Origin: Gammaproteobacteria bacterium
GTDB taxonomy: Bacteria > Pseudomonadota > Gammaproteobacteria > Francisellales > CACEW01
Assembly (NCBI GenBank): GCA_028282045.1
Contig: JANQIS010000059.1
Coordinates: 1-5,085 of the forward strand
Length of the DNA stretch: 5,085 nucleotides
Reading direction: 5' to 3'
A program made the translations under genes and the position numbers. Each line of letters starts with the position of its first letter. Positions within the stretch are counted from its first letter, which is position 1. The notes beneath the pieces are model-generated. The model was given only the letters and a program-made list of their open reading frames with translations, was not told the DNA's origin and ran no database searches. Of this stretch, positions 1 through 5,085 are shown in pieces.

Positions 1-3000
1 TTAAAAGTTTATTTGGGCTTGTTTCAGTCGTCAATGAAGCCGGTGCTAAAGTCGATAAAATTTTTGATCCCTTGCTCTATTTCTCTAAGCATGACAGCAG
101 CAGGCTCACTAATACAGAGCAAGCGCGATTAACAGATGCTCATGTTAGCCCTGCTGCGAAAGTTGACTCAAGTCATATGACTACATCAATGCTTGAAGAA
201 GTAAAAAATAAGGCACAGCAAACAGCATCGAGCACATTGCAATTACCGGTAAATAAACATGAAGAAACTGATCTGAGCCGTTTTGTCAGCTATGACAAAA
301 TAGAATTAGCACTAACAGATGATTTACCTCATTTGCGTTTAAAAGTATTTGATATTGATAGAGCCTACAGAGAAGGTAATGATCTATGTTTGTCGATGAA
401 CCCTCAGCAAGGTGGGGTTAAGTTCTCTCATGACCAGCACGTAGTGGTCATTGCTGATTATTTCAAGTTAGCAAGAAAACCGCACTTGTGGATTAATGAT
501 GTGAGTTATCAAGTTTATCAGGCACGGCCAAACCAAGTGCATTTACGTGCCCGTTTTTCACCATTTAACCACGGGCAGCGTATTGATAAGCAAAGTTTAG
601 TCAGTGCTTGTCGTACTATTCGTTTTTCAGGAACATCTATTAAAGATGCTAAAATGAGTAGTGATGAGTTAAAAGTTAACCCACATACTGTGATGCTCAA
701 AACATTTCCGGAAGATACCAAAATTGTTTTTGGCAGACGAGGTGGTTTTTCTATTAAGGCATTACAAAAGTTGCGACTGACTGAAAGTGAGCATCAATCA
801 ACACCATTGAACCGGCACAGCAATGTGAAGGCGCGTGTTGATGAGGCAGGACAAAGTGTTATTGATCTGCCCGATGCAGTATCAGGCATAAACTTTAATC
901 AAGTTACGTGGGTTCGCCGTGCTGATGGTGATATTTTAAAATTATCAATGCTTAACAATGGTCAAGCCAGGCAGTTTCTTATCCATGTTGATAACCTTCC
1001 TCAAGCAACACAACACATTGTTCTACGTTATCAGAATAATCATTTTATGTTAGCAAATCCCCATCATAAAGCAGATGCAGCTAAAGCAATAGTGACTCCC
1101 TGGTTAAAGGTGAGTGATCGCAATTTGCAACAGCAAACAATGGATAAGGCGAGTGCGCAAGTTGCTTATTGTGTGGATGAGAAGAGCCAAGTTTGCTCTG
1201 TCACTGAGAGCCGGCAGGCATTGTTTGACAGTCAATCTCATTTTCAATCAAGTGAAATGAACATTTCACCATATTGTCATCAAATGCATTATACCCTTTA
1301 TTCAAAAAATGCTAGCGTACCGATACATCCTGGTAAACAAACCATTATTGACTATCGTGCTAATGGACAGCTACAACTATCCTCAGCAGAGGATATTGTT
1401 AGTATGGGGTATAGTTCGGCTGGTTTGGAGATAACGCAAGCTTCAGGGGCAGTTTGTAAAATTGATGCGACTAGTGCTGCACAGGTTCGTTTGTCGCTTA
1501 AAGGGTTGGATTATCAAATCAATCCTGACTATGAGCATCTCACGTTACGGTTAAATCAAGATCAAAAAGAGATTGATGTTGATAGGCTCTCAGCATTAAC
1601 CACGGCAATTGCCATACCTGGCGAACTACAAAGCATTAAGTGTCAATATGATTATAGAAGAAAGAGAACCAATACTTATATAGAAACGAAATCAGGAGAC
1701 CGCTTTGTCCTGGGCAATGTTAATCGAGCAGTTAAATTAAGTTTTGCAAATGGTGATTCAAAAGATTTGCCTTGCCTGTCACCACAGCAACTTCTTGGGG
1801 CAGATCAACCGCCACTAGCCAGTAGTGCCAGCCGTTTGCAGCCATTTGCATCGCTAAGCGCACCAATTTCTTACCTAAGCCGACGGCTTGCCGGCCAAGC
1901 CCACAGGCCCGAATTGCCTCCTTATGCTGAGCCATTATTTGCAGAGCAAACTGAGCCGGACTCAAGCATAATAGTGACACCTCAGCCGGTTTCAGAGCCA
2001 CCCGAAGTAGTGGCAGATACCCGTGCCAGAGCGGAGTTTTTTTCTCCTGATGAATGTCAGACTACAGCAGATGGCCAACTGGTGGTTTGCCTTCGAGAGA
2101 AAACCACTATTCAATCGACACTGATACCTGCAGATTCAACTACTGCGGCATCAAAAAATTGTTATCCACACGATAAAGGTTTATTAAGATGTGAGGGGGA
2201 AACACAACATAGAGAAAGACGCCTGGGTGTTCAGATATCGCCTGCAGGGGAGTTGTTGGGTCATGAATATAACGAAGCAAATATGAAATCATCAGTCCGG
2301 CTAGCCAAGGTTGAATTTGCTGATGGCATTCTGACACTTACTGATGACCAGGGTGCTACTCAATCACTGAATATGGCTGAAGTGGAATCAGTGGCACTAC
2401 CTGCAGTGTTATCGAAGTTACCTAAGGGTTTGTCAGATAAGCTTAAAAAAGAGGGGGATTTCACATTTAAAGAAGATGCCACTTCATGCGCACAACAAGC
2501 AGCAACTCATGTGGGAATGGGTTTTTTAGATTATCTGGCAGAGCGAGGGTTGGCGCAATACCGAGAAACGCTGTACCGATACTTTTCAATTGATGTAGCG
2601 GCTAAAGGTAATGTGGGCTATTTAGCATCAGCGTTGTCGATGGTGGCTTGTTCGTTGTATGGAGGTGGCATACCCTCAGCCGTAGCGGCTTTAGTTGTTG
2701 ATGCGCTAGCCTGTTATGTTGCTTCAAATCCAGATAACGAGTGGGCAAAAGATATCAGTTTTGCATTACACCGTTTAGCCGGTCTGTTACGTGCCCCTAA
2801 TCAATGGATGCGTTTATCGATAATGGGTGGCTTATCATTATTGCTACACCATGTTGCTTCGCAACAGTTTGGTGAGGAAGATAACAAAACACAATGGATA
2901 GCAACACTGTCAAATTGGGCGGATACACTAGCTTCAATAGCGGCACAACAACCTGTTTTGCAGGGAGAATACTGGTATAACTGGTTGCCTCGTTTATCGC

Positions 3001-3386
3001 AAGGCTTGAATTTTGGCTTGCACTTAGGCACACGTAATTTTCTCAACTGGCTATACCCTAATGATCTGGCTAGTTATAAGCATCCTGTGCTCAGTGAAGA
3101 AGAGGTTTTTTATGATGTTTTGGAGTGTGATGACCCAGTAGAAGATGAGGAAGCGGCTTCTTGTGATGTGCCAGATAATGGGGATGAGTTTTTTTACGAT
3201 GCTATAGAAGGTGAAGAAAAAATTGCGTGTAGCACCTCAGACAATGCCAGGCAGTTTCGTTGTAATCCAGTGAAAAGAGATGCAGAGACTTTTTATGATG
3301 TTGTCGATCTGCCTGTTACCTGCCCGTTTTTTGATGCCGGTAAAGACTCTCTTGAGAGACCTAAATGTGCTAACCTGCAGATGTAG
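1..3386 (+). CDS. Large modular protein of unknown function, 5'-truncated by the window, with C-terminal FYD/Cys repeats
   Basis: I do not recognise this family and assign no function. The frame is open from position 3 with no stop, so the gene starts upstream; the TTG at 72 is not a credible start, and the first in-frame ATG is at 177. It ends with TAG at 3384-3386. Residue 1 below is the codon at 72. Visible parts in order: a beta-rich region (about 50-560) with a C-x7-C pair (367/375); a Pro-rich linker (about 569-652) containing LPPY (615-618); a second beta-rich part with C-x10-C (662/673) and C-x9-C (697/707) pairs; a Lys-rich stretch near 785; a hydrophobic helical region (848-884, and again about 912-930); and an acidic tail (about 1008-1104) with three FYD motifs (1013, 1041, 1074), each followed by two Cys. 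About 21 Cys in 1127 residues, mostly paired, would suit an exported or surface protein, but the N-terminus that could carry a signal peptide is outside the window. The gene is convergent with the MATE gene and shows no functional link to it. That it is coding is near certain: a 3.4-kb open frame with sensible composition. Confidence 0.93.
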   Translation, partial: KSLFGLVSVVNEAGAKVDKIFDPLLYFSKHDSSRLTNTEQARLTDAHVSPAAKVDSSHMTTSMLEEVKNKAQQTASSTLQLPVNKHEETDLSRFVSYDKIELALTDDLPHLRLKVFDIDRAYREGNDLCLSMNPQQGGVKFSHDQHVVVIADYFKLARKPHLWINDVSYQVYQARPNQVHLRARFSPFNHGQRIDKQSLVSACRTIRFSGTSIKDAKMSSDELKVNPHTVMLKTFPEDTKIVFGRRGGFSIKALQKLRLTESEHQSTPLNRHSNVKARVDEAGQSVIDLPDAVSGINFNQVTWVRRADGDILKLSMLNNGQARQFLIHVDNLPQATQHIVLRYQNNHFMLANPHHKADAAKAIVTPWLKVSDRNLQQQTMDKASAQVAYCVDEKSQVCSVTESRQALFDSQSHFQSSEMNISPYCHQMHYTLYSKNASVPIHPGKQTIIDYRANGQLQLSSAEDIVSMGYSSAGLEITQASGAVCKIDATSAAQVRLSLKGLDYQINPDYEHLTLRLNQDQKEIDVDRLSALTTAIAIPGELQSIKCQYDYRRKRTNTYIETKSGDRFVLGNVNRAVKLSFANGDSKDLPCLSPQQLLGADQPPLASSASRLQPFASLSAPISYLSRRLAGQAHRPELPPYAEPLFAEQTEPDSSIIVTPQPVSEPPEVVADTRARAEFFSPDECQTTADGQLVVCLREKTTIQSTLIPADSTTAASKNCYPHDKGLLRCEGETQHRERRLGVQISPAGELLGHEYNEANMKSSVRLAKVEFADGILTLTDDQGATQSLNMAEVESVALPAVLSKLPKGLSDKLKKEGDFTFKEDATSCAQQAATHVGMGFLDYLAERGLAQYRETLYRYFSIDVAAKGNVGYLASALSMVACSLYGGGIPSAVAALVVDALACYVASNPDNEWAKDISFALHRLAGLLRAPNQWMRLSIMGGLSLLLHHVASQQFGEEDNKTQWIATLSNWADTLASIAAQQPVLQGEYWYNWLPRLSQGLNFGLHLGTRNFLNWLYPNDLASYKHPVLSEEEVFYDVLECDDPVEDEEAASCDVPDNGDEFFYDAIEGEEKIACSTSDNARQFRCNPVKRDAETFYDVVDLPVTCPFFDAGKDSLERPKCANLQM
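3096..3368 (+). repeat. Three degenerate FYD-Cys-Cys repeats in the tail of the large protein
   Basis: Within the large gene the protein repeats an acidic motif: EEVFYDVLE, then DEFFYDAIE, then AETFYDVVD. The FYD starts are at nucleotides 3108, 3192 and 3291, spaced 28 and 33 residues apart. Each is followed by two cysteines: 1019/1031 (x11), 1053/1064 (x10) and 1084/1099 (x14). The repeats are clear at protein level but diverged in DNA (TTTTATGAT, TTTTACGAT, TTTTATGAT cores), so this is an old duplication rather than a recent tandem copy. What the repeats do is unknown. They could be short linear motifs, since each has Tyr followed by x-x-hydrophobic with acidic residues around it, or small disulfide-stabilised units. 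Confidence 0.75.
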
Positions 3387-3401
3387 CGTAAATTTTGTTT
3401 G

Positions 3402-3425
3402 TCAGTGTTACTACTGCCTCACTGA
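3402..3425. other. Short inverted repeat in the convergent intergenic gap
   Basis: TCAGTG (3402-3407) and CACTGA (3420-3425) can pair as a 6-bp stem around a 12-base loop. It sits in the 66-bp gap between two converging genes, where a shared terminator would be expected. Neither strand shows a run of T after the stem, and the stem is short with mixed AT/GC content, so a classical intrinsic terminator is not supported. It may be chance or part of a Rho-dependent end. Confidence 0.25.
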
Positions 3426-3452
3426 AATCTGAAAGTTTGCCGCGTAATGCTT

Positions 3453-4769
3453 TTAATAGCGCCACCATAAAAACGCAGTGCCTATAAAACCGCTTACCAG
3501 CAGCCCCAGCCATAAGCCAGTGGCGCCCATATGTAAATAGTGTCTGAACAATTGTCCGGCAGGAATGGCTATCAGCCAGAAGTTTAACAATGAGCACAGT
3601 AGTGTCGAACGAGTGTCTTTTAGTCCGCGTAATGCACCAAATAACGGAATACGAAGGGCCTCAAGCAACAAAAATCCGCAAGCAAAAGCAAGGAATATGC
3701 GTGCGTAATGGGCCACTTTAACACCTGTGCCATGATGGGGGTTAAAATCCAAGCTAATCAGAAAATCAGGAAAAGTCCAGGCAATGATCGCCAAGCATAA
3801 CATGACACCAACTGCCATAATTAACCCGGCATGTACGCCATTGTGGATGGCGCGAGGGTTTTGTGCCCCCAGTTGATTGCTGACCCTGACGGTAATGGCC
3901 TGAGCGATAGAAAACAGAATCGACACAAATAAGCTGGTGTATTGCATCGCGACTTGAGAAGCGGCCAATTCGTTAATACCGATATGGCCCATGATGATGG
4001 TAAGCGTGAAGAAAAAGGTAATTTCAATACACCACATGGCACCGGTTGGGATGCCGACCTTAATCAATTCCCAATAATAGTAAGGTTTTTGCCATTGGAA
4101 CAGGTTGATAAAATAGGGGCGATAATACCGACGTGACAATAAATAAAACAGCCAGGCTATAGTGGTAATCCAAAAGGAGAAAGCAGTGCCCCAGCCCAGT
4201 CCGGCAATGCCCAATGCCGGTAAGCCAAGATGGCCGAACATCAAGATGTAATTAGCTATAATATTGAGTAACACCCAGCTTAGTGTAAATACTAAGTTAG
4301 TGCGTGCATGGCCCAGACCAATCACAAATTGCAATAATACTAAGCCCGTAAAGTCAGGCAGAATGCTCCAGGCTAATGCATGGAAATAAGGTGTGGCAAG
4401 GTTGATTAATTGTCTGCCCTGACCGAGTAATTGCAAAATAACGGCTAAATTCCAGATCAATAATGTAATCGGGAGGGCTAACACCAGTGCCAACACAAAC
4501 CCATCGCGCAGGACATGGCTGATGCCTTGCCGATTATTAGCGCCGTGACAATGTGATACTGAAACGCTGATAGCGGTAAACAGACCCCAAACAATAATCA
4601 TCATAGTGGCAAAAAACCATGCGACCAATGCCCCTGCAGCCAAGACTTGCGGTCCAAGCTTTGACAAAAACACGGTGGAGGTAAATCCAAGAGAAGCCTC
4701 CACCAAACCACTGACCACCAGCGGTAGCGCAAGCGCAAAGAGAATCCTGCTGTCTTTTTTCGTCAGCAT
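3453..4769 (-). CDS. MATE-family multidrug/toxin efflux transporter (NorM/DinF-like)
   Basis: This is an inner-membrane antiporter of the MATE family, which exports cationic drugs, dyes or metabolites using Na+ or H+ gradients; the actual substrate cannot be read from sequence. The 438 residues are near the usual 440-480 and show about twelve hydrophobic helices in two homologous halves. The second half carries the strongest signature: AASQVAMQYTSLF (269-281), TVRVSNQLGAQNPRA (293-307) and GALRGLKDTR (378-387). The first half has the matching LAAGALVAWFF and the SHCHGANNR loop (72-80). Membrane acids are E249 (helix 7) and E370 (helix 10), at the places where Vibrio NorM, aligned from memory, has Glu and Asp. 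The helix-1 Asp of the usual GF-V-D-T-V segment is Ser here (S31), with E24 two turns earlier. ATG at 4767-4769 is the earliest start, since an in-frame TGA lies three codons upstream (4776-4778); no strong Shine-Dalgarno is visible. It lies 72 bp downstream of zapE on the same strand, so it may share its transcript. Confidence 0.94.
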   Translation of the reverse strand: MLTKKDSRILFALALPLVVSGLVEASLGFTSTVFLSKLGPQVLAAGALVAWFFATMMIIVWGLFTAISVSVSHCHGANNRQGISHVLRDGFVLALVLALPITLLIWNLAVILQLLGQGRQLINLATPYFHALAWSILPDFTGLVLLQFVIGLGHARTNLVFTLSWVLLNIIANYILMFGHLGLPALGIAGLGWGTAFSFWITTIAWLFYLLSRRYYRPYFINLFQWQKPYYYWELIKVGIPTGAMWCIEITFFFTLTIIMGHIGINELAASQVAMQYTSLFVSILFSIAQAITVRVSNQLGAQNPRAIHNGVHAGLIMAVGVMLCLAIIAWTFPDFLISLDFNPHHGTGVKVAHYARIFLAFACGFLLLEALRIPLFGALRGLKDTRSTLLCSLLNFWLIAIPAGQLFRHYLHMGATGLWLGLLVSGFIGTAFLWWRY

Positions 4770-4841
4770 CAGTGTTCACAATTTAAGGGATAGCTTTATC
4801 TATGATAACCCATGTGCCGCTAGAGTAACACTGTTAGGGGG
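4770..4841. promoter_or_regulatory. zapE-MATE intergenic spacer with two small palindromes
   Basis: The spacer contains TAACA-C-TGTTA (4826-4836), a perfect 5-bp inverted repeat around a single base, which could be an operator-like site. It also contains TTATC-TAT-GATAA (4796-4808), a 5-bp inverted repeat with a 3-base centre. Neither matches a regulator site I can name, and neither is followed by a T-run on the minus strand. A shared transcript and a separate MATE promoter are both possible. Confidence 0.25.
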
Positions 4842-5085
4842 TTAGGGTTTGGTGCAGGTCATTTCCTGCAGCCGAGAGTAAGTGCGCTCAAATTCAAATG
4901 CCAGACGTGTGCCACTATAGAGATTTTCTAATGGTACGTTGGCGGATAAAATCAGTTGTGTGTTACGGTCATAAAACTCATCAACCAGCGTGATGAAGCG
5001 TCGTGCGTAGTCGTCCATTCCAGCATGCATCTGCATCACATTACTCAGCAACACAGTATCAAAGCGATCTGCTAAGGCAATATAG
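4842..5085 (-). CDS. zapE: ZapE/AFG1-like cell-division ATPase, C-terminal 80 residues (5' end outside window)
   Basis: Only the end of the gene is present: 80 residues, ending in TAA at 4842-4844. Characteristic ZapE/AFG1 segments are visible: YIALADRFDTVLLSNV near the visible start, then ARRFITLVDEFYDRN, LILSANVPLENLYSG, and RLAFEFERTYSRLQEM near the end. In this family these follow the AAA-type nucleotide-binding core, which would lie outside the window. In E. coli, ZapE is an ATPase that associates with FtsZ and the division ring; in eukaryotes, the homologue AFG1/LACE1 is mitochondrial. The reading frame stays open to the window edge with no usable start, so the gene continues upstream. 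It ends only five residues after the EM of SRLQEM (TCTKP), slightly short compared with homologues I recall that continue with a few more residues. It precedes the MATE gene on the same strand with a 72-bp gap. Confidence 0.92.
   Translation of the reverse strand, partial: YIALADRFDTVLLSNVMQMHAGMDDYARRFITLVDEFYDRNTQLILSANVPLENLYSGTRLAFEFERTYSRLQEMTCTKP

Noticed and set aside
72..74. TTG at 72 as the start codon of the large gene
   Set aside because: The frame is open further upstream to the window edge, encoding sensible residues, and no ribosome binding site precedes TTG. The gene is therefore treated as truncated.
1732..2001. Minus-strand frame opposite the Pro-rich linker
   Set aside because: It lies wholly inside the large gene, matches no known family and has no ribosome binding site; it is an antisense shadow.
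2797..3046. Two overlapping minus-strand frames opposite the hydrophobic region
   Set aside because: They overlap each other and the large gene, with no recognisable motifs; they are shadows.
3390..3400. AT-rich stretch after the stop codon of the large gene as an attachment site
   Set aside because: It is short, has no matching copy elsewhere in the window, and no tRNA or integrase is nearby.
3387..3452. Bidirectional intrinsic terminator between the convergent genes
   Set aside because: The only stem found is 6 bp with a 12-base loop and no T-run follows it on either strand.
4537..4779. Minus-strand GTG-started frame overlapping the MATE start
   Set aside because: It is a shifted frame of the MATE gene and breaks up its clear transporter signature; no independent support.
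4776..4803. Sigma-70-like promoter for the MATE gene on the minus strand (TTATCA, 17-base spacer, TAAATT)
   Set aside because: Each box matches only four of six consensus bases, and the start site would fall a few bases before the ATG, leaving almost no leader.

Overview
This window holds three protein genes. No RNA genes, CRISPR array or insertion sequence were recognised by eye. The layout suggests a gammaproteobacterium of moderate GC. The main clue is a clear ZapE (AFG1-type ATPase) C-terminus at the right edge, a family typical of proteobacteria, next to a NorM/DinF-like MATE transporter. Genus cannot be set from the sequence. The large left-hand gene has features (Tyr-acidic repeats, a proline-rich linker, paired cysteines, a hydrophobic helical region) often seen in host-associated bacteria, but that is inference.

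Left two thirds (1-3386, + strand): one very long reading frame that is already open at the left edge, so its true start lies outside the window. At least 1127 residues are visible. I do not recognise the family. It reads as a modular, beta-rich region with scattered Cys pairs, a Pro-rich linker, a second beta-rich/Cys-pair stretch, a hydrophobic helical region, and an acidic tail. The tail has three FYD-containing repeats, each followed by two cysteines. This is the most interesting part of the window.

Centre to right (3453-4769, - strand): a complete 438-residue MATE-family efflux transporter, convergent with the large gene across a 66-bp gap. Right edge (4842-5085, - strand): the last 80 residues of a ZapE-like cell-division ATPase. 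It lies 72 bp upstream of the MATE gene on the same strand, so the two may be co-transcribed. Nothing in the sequence links either of them functionally to the large protein. In hand-counted 60-base rows, the large gene tends to be more AT-rich (23-29 G+C per row) than the MATE gene (26-32), which weakly suggests a different history.
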